DNA of 12,184 nt from Nitrospinaceae bacterium UBA7883 (GTDB lineage: Bacteria > Nitrospinota_A > UBA7883): NCBI GenBank assembly GCA_002500605.1, contig DLRR01000024.1, positions 1-12,184 of the forward strand, given 5' to 3'. A model generated the notes under the pieces. That model was given only the letters and a program-made list of their open reading frames with translations. It did no database searches and was not told the origin of the DNA. Positions 1 through 7,413 of the stretch are shown here, piece by piece (positions within the stretch are counted from its first letter, which is position 1; each line of letters starts with the position of its first letter). The position numbers were made by a program, and so were the translations under genes.

Positions 1-2259
1 GTAAAGCCAGCAGCCAAGAAGACTACAGCAAAGCCAGCAGCCAAGAAGACTGCAGCAAAACCAACCGCCAAGAAGACTACAGCAAAACCAGCGGTTAAAA
101 GTAAAACAAAGACAAACACTTTACAGGAAAAAGTTGCCATTGAAACATCAACAAAAGGGGGAAAAACTTCTCATAAAATAAGGGAAGAGGCTTCAACAAG
201 AAAGGATGAGGCTAGTAGTAAAGAATTTGAAAGTAAGAAGAACTTAATTGATAAAAAGAAGCAGGAAAAAATAAGAGAGTTGGAAGAAATAGCCGTAAGA
301 AAGAGATTCGAGACTAAGAGGCGAAAAGCTCAAGATGAGCGAAAGCGCAAGGAAGCCGTTGCATTAAAAAAAGCTGAAGCTGAGAAAAGACGGAAAATAG
401 AAGAGGATAAGCGGCGCAAAGCTGAAGAAGAGGAGAGAGAAATCCAACGTCTGATCGACGAAGAGGAAAGGGTGAAATTAGAGTTGGCGGCAAAAAATAT
501 TGTTTTAGACGCGGCTACGACAGTAAAAGAGTTTGCCGCGATATTGCGAATGAGTTCAAACGAACTAATTTTACAACTAATGAAAAAAGGCATCATGGCA
601 ACTTTAAATCAGACCATTGGAGTTGAAGTGGCTAGAACAGTGGCCCTTGAACTGGGCTACAAACTTAAGAAGCCTGATGAAGAAAAAAATAAACCTGAGA
701 GATTCCAAGTAGATCATGAAAACTTCGAGGAAGATGATATAAGTGCACATTTACCTCGCCCACCCGTTGTAACGATTATGGGTCATATTGATCATGGCAA
801 GACCTCGTTACTAGACACAATTAGGAGAAGTAGCGTTACTGAAGAAGAGGCTGGTGGAATTACTCAAAGAATAGGTGCGTACAAGGTTAATGTTCGTGAC
901 AAAACCCTTGTGTTTCTTGACACGCCAGGCCACGAAGCTTTCACTTCTATGCGTGCCAGAGGGACATCAGTGACAGATATTGTAGTGCTTGTAGTAGCTG
1001 CTGATGATGGTGTTATGCCCCAGACTCTAGAGGCTATTCATCATGCCAACGCAGCCAATGTGCCTGTGTTGGTAGCTATTAATAAAATAGATAGGCCAGG
1101 CTCAAACCTTGAGAAGATAAAGCAGGAGTTAGCAGCAAATAAAGTTGTGGCAGAGGAGTGGGGTGGGGAAACAATTTTTTGCGAAGTTTCTGCCAAAGAG
1201 AATATTGGAATTGAAAACTTACTTGAAATGATACTTCTCAATGCTGAGATGTTGGACCTTAAGGCTAACCCTGACACGATGGCCCGTGGTTCCATTATTG
1301 AATCTAAGCTTGATAAAGGTAGAGGGCCAGTAGCAACAATACTTATAAAGCAAGGAACACTCAAGGTCGGCCATGCGTTTGTGGCTGGAACTTTTTTTGG
1401 CAAAGTTAAAGCCTTAACTGATGATCGCGGCGAAAAAGTTGAATCGGGGGGACCATCTATGCCGTTGGAAGTGCTTGGGTTTTCAGGCGTTCCTAATGCT
1501 GGCGATGATTTTATGGTTGTAGAAAACGACCGTAAAGCCCATCAAATAGCACTTAAACGAAAGGATTCAACAAGGGTTGTCGGACTGAAAGCTAAAGAAC
1601 ATGTAAAACTTGACAACCTATACGCCAATATATCTAAGGGCGAAGTTAAGGATCTAAATATAATTGTAAAAGCGGATGTGCAAGGCTCAATAGAAGCGGT
1701 AAGTCAAGCCATGAATGATATACATTTTGAGAACGTACAAATCAACCTAATCCATGGTGCAGTTGGAGGTATAACAGAGACGGACATAAACCTTGCCGCA
1801 GCCTCAGATGCCGTAGTGATTGGGTTTAACATTAGGCCAACTGAGAAAGCCAAAATTTTGTACGAAGATGAAGGTGTGGATGTTCGACTCTACACTGTTA
1901 TTTATCACGCAATAGACGACATAAAGAAAGCTGTAGAAGGTATGCTCGAACCTGAGTTTAAGGAGATTATTACTGGTAGGGCAGAAGTTAGAAATACCTT
2001 TAACATCACAAAGATTGGGACTATTGCTGGTTCATTTATAACATCTGGTAAGATCAAACGAAATTCCGATGCAAGGCTAATTCGTGACAGCGCCGTGGTT
2101 CACACAGGGAAGGTGGGGTCGTTGCGACGGTTTAAGGATGATGTCAAAGAGGTTGGCAACGGCTACGAATGCGGAATAGGCCTTGAGAATTATAATGATA
2201 TCAAAGTGTCGGATGTTGTTGAAACTTATATAATGGAAGAGGTTAAACGCAATCTCTGA
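1..2259 (+). CDS. infB: Translation initiation factor IF-2, 5'-truncated by the window edge
   Basis: IF-2 is the GTPase that places initiator fMet-tRNA on the small ribosomal subunit and promotes subunit joining. The frame is open from base 1, so the start lies upstream; 752 residues are visible, and a TTG at 280 is an internal codon, not the start. Domains by visible residue: Lys/Ala/Pro repeats (2-35), a low-complexity linker, a highly charged helical segment rich in Lys/Arg/Glu (about 85-165), the IF2_N domain (about 171-223), then the G domain. The G motifs are GHIDHGKT (781-804), a GGITQ switch I, DTPGH (919-933), NKID (1081-1092) and SAKE (1189-1200). Beta-barrel domain II, the IF-2-specific domain III and a C-terminal fMet-tRNA-binding barrel ending near VVETYIMEEVKR follow. 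No rbfA or truB follows, unlike the common nusA-infB-rbfA order. The identification is near certain. Confidence 0.98.
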   Translation, partial: VKPAAKKTTAKPAAKKTAAKPTAKKTTAKPAVKSKTKTNTLQEKVAIETSTKGGKTSHKIREEASTRKDEASSKEFESKKNLIDKKKQEKIRELEEIAVRKRFETKRRKAQDERKRKEAVALKKAEAEKRRKIEEDKRRKAEEEEREIQRLIDEEERVKLELAAKNIVLDAATTVKEFAAILRMSSNELILQLMKKGIMATLNQTIGVEVARTVALELGYKLKKPDEEKNKPERFQVDHENFEEDDISAHLPRPPVVTIMGHIDHGKTSLLDTIRRSSVTEEEAGGITQRIGAYKVNVRDKTLVFLDTPGHEAFTSMRARGTSVTDIVVLVVAADDGVMPQTLEAIHHANAANVPVLVAINKIDRPGSNLEKIKQELAANKVVAEEWGGETIFCEVSAKENIGIENLLEMILLNAEMLDLKANPDTMARGSIIESKLDKGRGPVATILIKQGTLKVGHAFVAGTFFGKVKALTDDRGEKVESGGPSMPLEVLGFSGVPNAGDDFMVVENDRKAHQIALKRKDSTRVVGLKAKEHVKLDNLYANISKGEVKDLNIIVKADVQGSIEAVSQAMNDIHFENVQINLIHGAVGGITETDINLAAASDAVVIGFNIRPTEKAKILYEDEGVDVRLYTVIYHAIDDIKKAVEGMLEPEFKEIITGRAEVRNTFNITKIGTIAGSFITSGKIKRNSDARLIRDSAVVHTGKVGSLRRFKDDVKEVGNGYECGIGLENYNDIKVSDVVETYIMEEVKRNL
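4..93 (+). repeat. 27-bp in-frame tandem repeat in infB
   Basis: Three complete 27-nt units lie at 4-30, 31-57 and 58-84, and a partial fourth begins at 85. Units 1 and 2 differ at one base; unit 3 differs at a few more. Each codes a nine-residue block of the form KPAAKKTTA. The array may continue to the left of the window. The unit length is a multiple of three, so copy-number change would keep the frame. The product resembles the basic tails of histone H1-like proteins. Confidence 0.9.
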
Positions 2260-2372
2260 TCTGCGATCTAGCCGTAATACAGATTATATATGGTTTATAG
2301 TATCTCCTCTTCTGTCCTTATCAAAAGAGACAGTTAGGATGGATTGCTTCACATGTACAAGGTAAAACTTGA

Positions 2373-3275
2373 ATGAATAGATATCCCAAGCACTACACCT
2401 ACAAAGGTCGAATAATAAAATTTTCCCAAACTCAAGTAATGGGAATTCTAAATATAACACCAGACTCTTTTTCCGATGGTGGGCGGTTTCACAAGAAAAC
2501 GGCAGCATTGGAACAAGCTGACCTTATGATAAGCCAAGGAGTTAACATTATTGATGTTGGTGGTGAATCCAGCAGGCCAGGAGCTAATAAAGTTTCCGCC
2601 GAAGAGGAAATGAACCGTGTGATACCAATAATTAGCGAAATTTCGCGAAAGCATCCAGGTGTGTTAATTTCAATCGATACCATGAAAGTAGATGTGGCTA
2701 GAAAGGCAATGGCTGCGGGAGCTTCAATGATAAACGATATCACTGGATTACGAGACCCTATGATGGTTAATCTAATATCTAAATTAAAAGCCCCAGTAGT
2801 TATCATGCATATGCAAGGTACCCCACAGACCATGCAGAAGAACCCGCAATACAAAGATGTGGTTTGTGATATAAAAAACTATTTTGTAGAGCGAGCAAAT
2901 TTTTGTAAAAGAAGGGGTATCAACAAGATTATACTTGATCCTGGAATAGGGTTTGGCAAGACTAGAAACCATAATTTGGAGATATTGAGACGACTCGAAG
3001 AGATAGTAGAATTAAGATGGCCTGTCCTTGTAGGGTTATCAAGAAAATCATTTATTGGTAAAACTCTTGGTACAATGGTAGACACTCGGCTGAATGGAAC
3101 ATTGGCATCAAACGCAATAGCCGTATCAAAGGGAGCAAAGATAATTCGTGTTCACGATGTGGTAGAAAACCTACATGTGGCCAGGATGGCCGATATAATA
3201 AATAAGGGAATGAAGTATCGAAAAACTCAACAATTGTTGGAGCCAAATGAAAATAACAACAACTGTAATAGGTAG
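2373..3275 (+). CDS. folP: Dihydropteroate synthase
   Basis: Cytosolic folate-pathway enzyme that condenses 6-hydroxymethyl-7,8-dihydropterin diphosphate with p-aminobenzoate to give dihydropteroate; it is the sulfonamide target. All the family signatures are present in order along the TIM barrel: MGILNITPDSFSDGG, DVGGESSRPGA, SIDT, NDITG, MHMQGTPQTMQ, DPGIGFGK, GLSRKSFIG and a final RVHDV. The length, 300 residues, is slightly above the usual ~280, because of a short polar tail ending in an Asn-rich stretch that overlaps the next gene. The ATG at 2373 has AAGG at 2359-2362 about ten bases upstream. The 113-nt gap after infB shows no convincing terminator, so co-transcription is possible. The 3' end overlaps the methionine synthase start by 29 nt. 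Confidence 0.96.
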   Translation: MNRYPKHYTYKGRIIKFSQTQVMGILNITPDSFSDGGRFHKKTAALEQADLMISQGVNIIDVGGESSRPGANKVSAEEEMNRVIPIISEISRKHPGVLISIDTMKVDVARKAMAAGASMINDITGLRDPMMVNLISKLKAPVVIMHMQGTPQTMQKNPQYKDVVCDIKNYFVERANFCKRRGINKIILDPGIGFGKTRNHNLEILRRLEEIVELRWPVLVGLSRKSFIGKTLGTMVDTRLNGTLASNAIAVSKGAKIIRVHDVVENLHVARMADIINKGMKYRKTQQLLEPNENNNNCNR

Positions 3276-4170
3276 TTATCCATATGCACGAATGGAGCCT
3301 GAGGATGCAATCGGTCGAGCGGTAGAAGAGCAGATCACTGCCGGAATCGATGTTATTTCTGATGGACAAGTCCGTGCAGATATGGTGGCTATTTTCGCAA
3401 AGGGTATTCCAGGCTACCAGCTTCAAGGCAGGAAGGCGAATGTAATTTCTAAAATTATTCCGCCAACTAAAGCTATTTCATTGGGTGACCTCTCTATTGC
3501 TACCGACATAGCATCAGGTCGTGCGAAGGTTAAGGGGATAATTACCGGGCCAACAACCATGGCTCATTGTTCTATATTAAATGAAGTTTGCCCATACAAA
3601 CCACACGAGACGCGGGAAGGTTCGCAGTCGATGACTGTTGATCCAGAACTTGTGCTTGATATTGCAAGGGCTATGGCAAGAGAGGCCGAATTCTTGACTG
3701 AGGCTGGGTATAATGTGATACAAATTGACGAACCATTTTTTTCATTACCTGATGTGGACGTTGATATTGGGCTGGAAGCTATCGGTATGGTTGCTGATAA
3801 AATTGATTTTTCCGCTATTCATGTTTGCGGAGATATTAGGCCTATTATGACAAAGTTGCTTGATTCTAAAGTAAATCTTGTTGAAGTTGAAGGTGGTTAC
3901 CTTGTCCAACTTGACTGGCTCACTCCTGCACTGTTGGAGGAGAAGAATAAAAAGATATGCTGGAGTGTCATCTCCGTGGATACTAACGATGTTGAGAGCG
4001 TTGAAGAAATCAGCCAAAGGATTAACGCCTGCGTGGATAGGCTTGGTACGGAAAATATTTGGGTATCACCGGACTGTGGAATGCGCGCCAGAAAACCAGA
4101 AAGTGCCAAAGGTAAACTAAACAATATGGTCAAGGCTGTTAGGAAGATTGAAACGACTTTTAACCAATAA
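3247..4170 (+). CDS. Core methionine synthase (MetE C-terminal-domain type)
   Basis: This 307-residue protein corresponds to the catalytic half of cobalamin-independent methionine synthase and lacks the N-terminal half of full-length (~750-residue) MetE. Visible MetE features are the N-terminal IGSYP, SDGQVRADM (38-46), GPTTMAH (101-107) and QIDEP (159-163). The zinc ligands appear as H192-x-C194 in IHVCGDI, E213 or E215, and C277 in SPDCGM. Zinc in this family activates homocysteine thiolate for methyl transfer. Single-domain forms are known from archaea and anaerobes, where some take methyl groups from corrinoid proteins instead of methyltetrahydrofolate; the donor here is inferred, not shown. 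The HVCGD and SPDCGM sequences look archaeal-like to me. The ATG at 3247 is preceded by GGAG (3239-3242) inside folP, so translation is probably coupled. Related uroporphyrinogen decarboxylase/CoM-methyltransferase folds are a less likely reading. Confidence 0.85.
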   Translation: MKITTTVIGSYPYARMEPEDAIGRAVEEQITAGIDVISDGQVRADMVAIFAKGIPGYQLQGRKANVISKIIPPTKAISLGDLSIATDIASGRAKVKGIITGPTTMAHCSILNEVCPYKPHETREGSQSMTVDPELVLDIARAMAREAEFLTEAGYNVIQIDEPFFSLPDVDVDIGLEAIGMVADKIDFSAIHVCGDIRPIMTKLLDSKVNLVEVEGGYLVQLDWLTPALLEEKNKKICWSVISVDTNDVESVEEISQRINACVDRLGTENIWVSPDCGMRARKPESAKGKLNNMVKAVRKIETTFNQ

Positions 4171-4178
4171 AATAACTA

Positions 4179-4192
4179 TCCACTTTAGTGGA
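4179..4192 (+). other. Short perfect hairpin between methionine synthase and DUF2111-like genes
   Basis: TCCAC at 4179-4183 and GTGGA at 4188-4192 can pair around a four-base loop, directly before AAAA and the Shine-Dalgarno of the next gene. There is no T tract on the plus strand, so it is not a classical intrinsic terminator. It could influence mRNA stability or translation of the downstream gene, or be chance. Confidence 0.3.
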
Positions 4193-4213
4193 AAATGATC
4201 TGAGGAGGTGTTT

Positions 4214-4537
4214 ATGGGAAACGTAATTCATGCAGATATGAGTGGTGAAGAGTTGGCGCCGATTGCCTTTGCTGTCTTTAATATTGTTGATCAGTTTCCT
4301 GTAACAATTAGGAGTAAAAACAAAAAGGGTGTAAGAATAGAATCTGGTCGAATACTTGAACATGATTTTACCGGCCCAATTCTAGAGAAGGTGCTAGAAA
4401 CCAACGAAGTTGTTCGTGAAAAACCTGACTCTGGTCCCTATAAAGGTATCCCTGTAATCGCCTCGCCAATTAGAGACGAAAAAGGCAACTGCGTGGCAGC
4501 TATAGGCGTCATTGACTTAAGACATGCATATGCCTGA
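4214..4537 (+). CDS. DUF2111-like small protein
   Basis: A 107-residue soluble protein of unknown function. Its pattern matches my memory of DUF2111 (PF09884), a family I associate mainly with methanogenic archaea: an N-terminal helix (SGEELAPIAFAVFNIV), PVTIRSKNKKGVRIESGR, FTGPILEKVLETNEVV, then PYKGIPVIASPIRDEKGN and VAAIGVIDL. The C-terminal half resembles the small-molecule-sensing fold of PAS/Cache/GAF-type modules, so a ligand-binding role is an inference. There is no signal peptide, membrane helix or clear catalytic residue. The GTG at 4208 lies inside the GGAGG at 4204-4208; the ATG at 4214 has that Shine-Dalgarno at ideal spacing and is preferred. It lies 43 nt after the core methionine synthase and may assist or sense in the same methyl pathway. 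Confidence 0.7.
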   Translation: MGNVIHADMSGEELAPIAFAVFNIVDQFPVTIRSKNKKGVRIESGRILEHDFTGPILEKVLETNEVVREKPDSGPYKGIPVIASPIRDEKGNCVAAIGVIDLRHAYA

Positions 4538-4660
4538 TAGAGAAAATAGCTAAGTTGCTAACAATTGTTGTAATGTTGACGTTGGCCATCCCTGATTTTT
4601 GTCTAGAGCCGATTCAATAATCACAATATGTTTTGGTTTAGTTTAAAGTTAAAACGAAAG

Positions 4661-4689
4661 TTGATTTAAATGTGTCCAAAGTATAGACT
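4661..4689 (+). promoter_or_regulatory. Weak candidate sigma70-type promoter for trxA
   Basis: TTGATT at 4661-4666 is followed after 17 nt by TAGACT (4684-4689), or after 15 nt by TATAGA (4682-4687). It lies 55-80 nt upstream of the thioredoxin start in a 206-nt gap with no other gene. Both hexamers are imperfect. The gap itself suggests that trxA has its own promoter; the exact site is uncertain. Confidence 0.25.
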
Positions 4690-4743
4690 CTAAATCTGCT
4701 TTATTTAATAACAACCCATCGGGAAAAAAGGAGACAGGTTCCT

Positions 4744-5070
4744 ATGGCTGAGAATGTTGAAGAATTTACAGATTCCAATTTCGACGAGAAAGTACTTAAA
4801 GGAGACAACCTAACTGTAGTGGATTTCTGGGCAGATTGGTGTGCACCTTGCAAAATGATAGCGCCAACCATTGAGGAACTTGCTACCAAGTTTAATGGGA
4901 AGGTCAGCATGGGCAAACTCAATGTTGATGAAAATAATAAAACGGCCACTAAGTATGGAATTCGCTCCATTCCTACTCTCTTGTTCTTCAAAGACGGTAG
5001 CATAGTGAATCAGGTTGTTGGCGTTCGGTCTAAAGATGAACTTGAAGAGGTGATCACACAAAATATGTAG
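4744..5070 (+). CDS. trxA: Thioredoxin
   Basis: Cytosolic dithiol reductant of 108 residues, the usual size for bacterial thioredoxin 1. The sequence shows the canonical fold: FTDSNFDEKV at the N-terminus, VVDFWADWCAPCKMIAP with the redox CAPC pair, the LNVDENNKTATKYGIRSIPT segment with the cis-proline, and the FKDG...VVGVRSKDEL C-terminal helix. The active site is WCAPC rather than the E. coli WCGPC, a common variant in otherwise normal thioredoxins. There is no signal peptide. AAGGAG at 4728-4733 lies ten bases before the ATG. It likely recycles methionine sulfoxide reductase, ribonucleotide reductase and peroxiredoxins. The next gene downstream converges on it; I found no clear terminator in the 78-nt gap. 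Confidence 0.96.
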   Translation: MAENVEEFTDSNFDEKVLKGDNLTVVDFWADWCAPCKMIAPTIEELATKFNGKVSMGKLNVDENNKTATKYGIRSIPTLLFFKDGSIVNQVVGVRSKDELEEVITQNM

Positions 5071-5148
5071 AGCTGTGATAAACATGGTGGCTATGGAGTG
5101 GGGGAGATCACCTTCTTGATAAGTCAAAAAAATGATACCAATTGGTTA

Positions 5149-6702
5149 TTATTGCTTGTAGCCCCCGTATTTTTTGGCTACCTCCTCCGGGTCTAAGCCT
5201 AAAACTTTTGCATAGCTTTTGATATACCCAAGAAGAAATATCAGTTCCGGGAGTTTGTTTTGGTCCTCTTCTTCTATACCCTCGAGAAAGAGCTTCCTGA
5301 CTTTTGTGATCTCGGATACGCTTTCAAGAGTAATATCTTTTGCCAGTCTGATGTTTCTCAAATCTGACCCGGATATATTCCCGATATCACCATCGTGGGA
5401 TGTTTTTCTGGTAGTGCTGCTAGCCTTTGTAATTTCGTTTGCCGGTTCATTGTCAATAACCTGTTTTGTTGGTTTATCAGACTTTACTGCATCATCTGAT
5501 TTATATTCCGCACGAAATTCGCTTTTCCCCAACAATGCTTTGTTGGCATTTTGAATTGAATCAATCATCCACCTGCGTTCTTCATCACTAATGCCTCTAT
5601 AGCTTGACACAGACCCCTTGCTGTAAATTGAAACCTTTTCAATCATCGCATTTTCAATCTCTATTTTAGATGCCGTTTGGCTGACGTTTAAAATTTCATG
5701 ATGGCTTAACTCAGTAATGTTCTTAGGCTTTTTTCTTAAATAGGTCAACTCATCTGATTTTATTGTCCCCATTGCATCACTTAGCAAACCATTAAGTGCT
5801 ACTGAAAGACGTGCCGTCGTTTCGGTTGTTGGGCTTACTTGGACATACGTGGTTCGATCTCGCTCTGAATCGGAAATACGTAAATCAAATGGGATGTTGC
5901 CAAGGTGATTGACGCAAAAACCATAAAACTTCGCAAGCACATCGCACACACCTTTTGCTAAAAACGTGTTGCTACCTTGAGCGCACTTATTTACAATGAA
6001 GTCTAGTTGGTAGTCAAATAGTTCACCTTCAACAAGCTCCGCTAACCTCCGATTAGTCGTTGAAAGTTGGCCAACAGCGTCGGCCATCCTTTCCACCAAG
6101 TTGCCTTGGCTCCCCAAACGAAGGTTTTGGTCTAGGGCAAGCACATCGATATTACCTTTAGCCAGTTTTTCAAATCTCCTAATTAGCATGCCTTTAACGA
6201 ATCTGTATAACATTTCTGTTGCTGATGGCTCTTCTGTTGTAATCAAAATCTTTCTATCACCAAGATCAAATAGATCCAACATGTTGTATACAGATCCAGA
6301 TCCAACATCAATCAGCAGGTAGTCGTACTCGAGGTTTTTTGTATGACGTATTAATTTATTTTTATAAGCTGTATGTAAATTCCCGCATGCCAAATTATCG
6401 TTTGCTCCAGAAATTAAACTTAGGTTATCAACTCCTGTGTCTATCAGCAGTGTTGCTAGGTTGTTCACATCGCCAAAGAGGAAATCGGTAAGAGTATAAG
6501 GTATGTCGGTAACCCCGAGAAAGGTGTGTGCGTTTGCTTGGCCTAAACTATAGTCAAGGAGAACAACTTTTTTTCCTTTTTGGGCAAGCAAAACTGCAAG
6601 ACTAGCGGCAATAAAAGTTTTTCCCGTTCCTCCTTTGCCGGAAGCAAAAGTCCACGTTTTTTCCCCAAATCTAAGACGAGGGTTGTTGCTGATAGCGGAC
6701 AT
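5149..6702 (-). CDS. MinD/FlhG-like ATPase fused to a J-like domain and a RodZ-type HTH
   Basis: A 517-residue cytosolic fusion. Residues about 15-310 are a MinD/ParA-family P-loop ATPase: deviant Walker A in SGKGGTGKT (21-29), a DYSLGQANAH segment matching the family's D-x-x-LG-x-AN motif, Walker B-like LLIDVGSG (129-136), and an FlhG-like EEPSATEMLYRFVKGM. Residues about 331-401 resemble a degenerate J domain: SHHEILNVSQTASKIEIENAM, then SSYRGISDEERRWMIDSIQNANKALLGKSEFRAEY. It has no HPD tripeptide, so DnaK stimulation is unlikely. A Ser/Thr/Lys-rich linker leads to a RodZ-type HTH (about 443-513) containing LRNIRLAKDITLESVSEITK and GYIKSYAKVLGLDPEEVAKKY. No membrane segment follows the HTH. 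A role in spatial positioning (cell pole, flagella, polymer export) is inferred. The ATG at 6702 is preferred over an in-frame TTG at 6720 with no ribosome-binding site. Plasmid partition is unlikely: there is no ParB or parS nearby. Confidence 0.85.
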   Translation of the reverse strand: MSAISNNPRLRFGEKTWTFASGKGGTGKTFIAASLAVLLAQKGKKVVLLDYSLGQANAHTFLGVTDIPYTLTDFLFGDVNNLATLLIDTGVDNLSLISGANDNLACGNLHTAYKNKLIRHTKNLEYDYLLIDVGSGSVYNMLDLFDLGDRKILITTEEPSATEMLYRFVKGMLIRRFEKLAKGNIDVLALDQNLRLGSQGNLVERMADAVGQLSTTNRRLAELVEGELFDYQLDFIVNKCAQGSNTFLAKGVCDVLAKFYGFCVNHLGNIPFDLRISDSERDRTTYVQVSPTTETTARLSVALNGLLSDAMGTIKSDELTYLRKKPKNITELSHHEILNVSQTASKIEIENAMIEKVSIYSKGSVSSYRGISDEERRWMIDSIQNANKALLGKSEFRAEYKSDDAVKSDKPTKQVIDNEPANEITKASSTTRKTSHDGDIGNISGSDLRNIRLAKDITLESVSEITKVRKLFLEGIEEEDQNKLPELIFLLGYIKSYAKVLGLDPEEVAKKYGGYKQ

Positions 6703-6761
6703 TCCCCAAGTTCCATTCAATTTGTGGTATCAAAAATAAAAAGCACAACCAAAATTAGGGT

Positions 6762-6791
6762 ATTCTAACTGAACTAACTTGGCAAAGGCAA
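6762..6791 (-). promoter_or_regulatory. Candidate sigma70-type promoter for the MinD-like fusion gene
   Basis: On the minus strand TTGCCT (6791-6786) and TAGAAT (6767-6762) are separated by 18 nt. TAGAAT matches the -10 consensus at five of six positions and the -35 at four. It sits between the stop of the TlpA-like gene and the ATG at 6702, giving a leader of about 50 nt. It suggests that this gene can be expressed apart from the upstream three-gene unit. Confidence 0.4.
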
Positions 6792-6808
6792 ATTGGCGTT
6801 CGTGATGG

Positions 6809-7408
6809 TCAATCTGTCCTTTTATCTTGGGCTAATCTCCTAAACCACTCATTGATAGTATTTTTGTCTAATAACCCAGTGTGTGTGTAGGCAATGTTTC
6901 CATTTGCATCAATAGCAATCGACTTTGGGAGAGCCAGAACATCATACGCCTTTGCCACTTCTCCTTGTCTGTCCATTGCTATTGGAAAAGTTATTGGTGT
7001 TTTTTCAAGAAACTTTTTAATTTTTTCCCTTTTCTGCAAATAATTTATACCTAGAATTACAAGTCCAGCGTTCTTGTTTTGAGCAAAAGCTTCCTCAAGA
7101 TAAGGGATCTCTTTTCGACATGGAAGACACCAAGTGGCCCAAAAGTTGAGTATGAGGACTTTACCTCTGTAAGAGTCAAGTGTTGCCTCCCCACTGTGGA
7201 AAAGTTTGATTTTGAAGTCAGGAGCACGGCTGCCTGCTACTAACCGTTCAGTTTGGTTAGCTTTTTTGTCGAAATAGGTCGGGTCATTTTTTTTTGGGCT
7301 TTTAAGTTCGGACCAAGTCCAGGCTAGTGAATTGGAAAAAACTCCAGAAATAAAAACAATTGCTAATGTTGCAATAATTACCTTGCCAAATATTTTGGAC
7401 TCTCTCAT
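6809..7408 (-). CDS. TlpA/ResA-like membrane-anchored thiol-disulfide protein
   Basis: A 199-residue extracytoplasmic thioredoxin-fold protein. Residues about 9-29 form a hydrophobic signal or anchor segment after a basic N-terminus. The remainder is an AhpC/TSA- and Redoxin-like TlpA domain: GSRAPDFKIKLF, SYRGKVLILNFWATWCLPCRKEIPYLEE with the WCLPC redox motif, FPIAMDRQGEVAKAYDVLALPKSIAID with the cis-proline in LPKS, and a final THTGLLDKNTINEWFRRL. Relatives reduce cysteines during cytochrome c maturation or keep specific periplasmic thiols reduced; the partner here is unknown. The ATG lies 5 nt after the stop of the upstream acyltransferase gene, with AAAGGG just before it, so the two are almost certainly co-transcribed. 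No cytochrome c biogenesis gene is in the window, so resA is not assigned. Confidence 0.92.
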   Translation of the reverse strand: MRESKIFGKVIIATLAIVFISGVFSNSLAWTWSELKSPKKNDPTYFDKKANQTERLVAGSRAPDFKIKLFHSGEATLDSYRGKVLILNFWATWCLPCRKEIPYLEEAFAQNKNAGLVILGINYLQKREKIKKFLEKTPITFPIAMDRQGEVAKAYDVLALPKSIAIDANGNIAYTHTGLLDKNTINEWFRRLAQDKRTD

Positions 7409-7413
7409 TCCCT

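Noticed and set aside
4..93. Possible CRISPR-like array
   Set aside because: The units are directly contiguous with no spacers and are in frame with infB; it is a coding tandem repeat.
1041..1403. 120-residue open frame on the minus strand inside infB
   Set aside because: It lies antisense to the conserved IF-2 G domain, has no ribosome-binding site or recognisable motif, and mirrors the codon pattern of infB.
2260..2372. A missed small gene or rbfA remnant between infB and folP
   Set aside because: No frame of useful length or RbfA-like motif can be read there; CTGTC/GACAG at 2312-2333 is too weak to be a terminator.
3878..4120. 80-residue plus-strand frame inside the methionine synthase gene
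   Set aside because: It is fully nested in another frame over the catalytic E and C zinc-ligand region, which is clearly the coding frame.
4208..4213. GTG at 4208 as the start of the DUF2111-like gene
   Set aside because: It overlaps the GGAGG Shine-Dalgarno itself; the ATG at 4214 is correctly spaced from it.
5158..5180. Inverted repeat GTAGCC/GGCTAC as a terminator
   Set aside because: It lies within the 3' coding end of the MinD-like gene, has an 11-nt loop and no T tract on the transcribed strand.
5149..6702. Reading as a plasmid partition ParA
   Set aside because: The FlhG/MinD-like motifs, absence of ParB or parS-like sites, and chromosomal housekeeping neighbours argue against partition.
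6703..6720. TTG at 6720 as the start of the MinD-like fusion
   Set aside because: It has no ribosome-binding site and would add six unremarkable residues; the in-frame ATG at 6702 is simpler. The evidence is not decisive.
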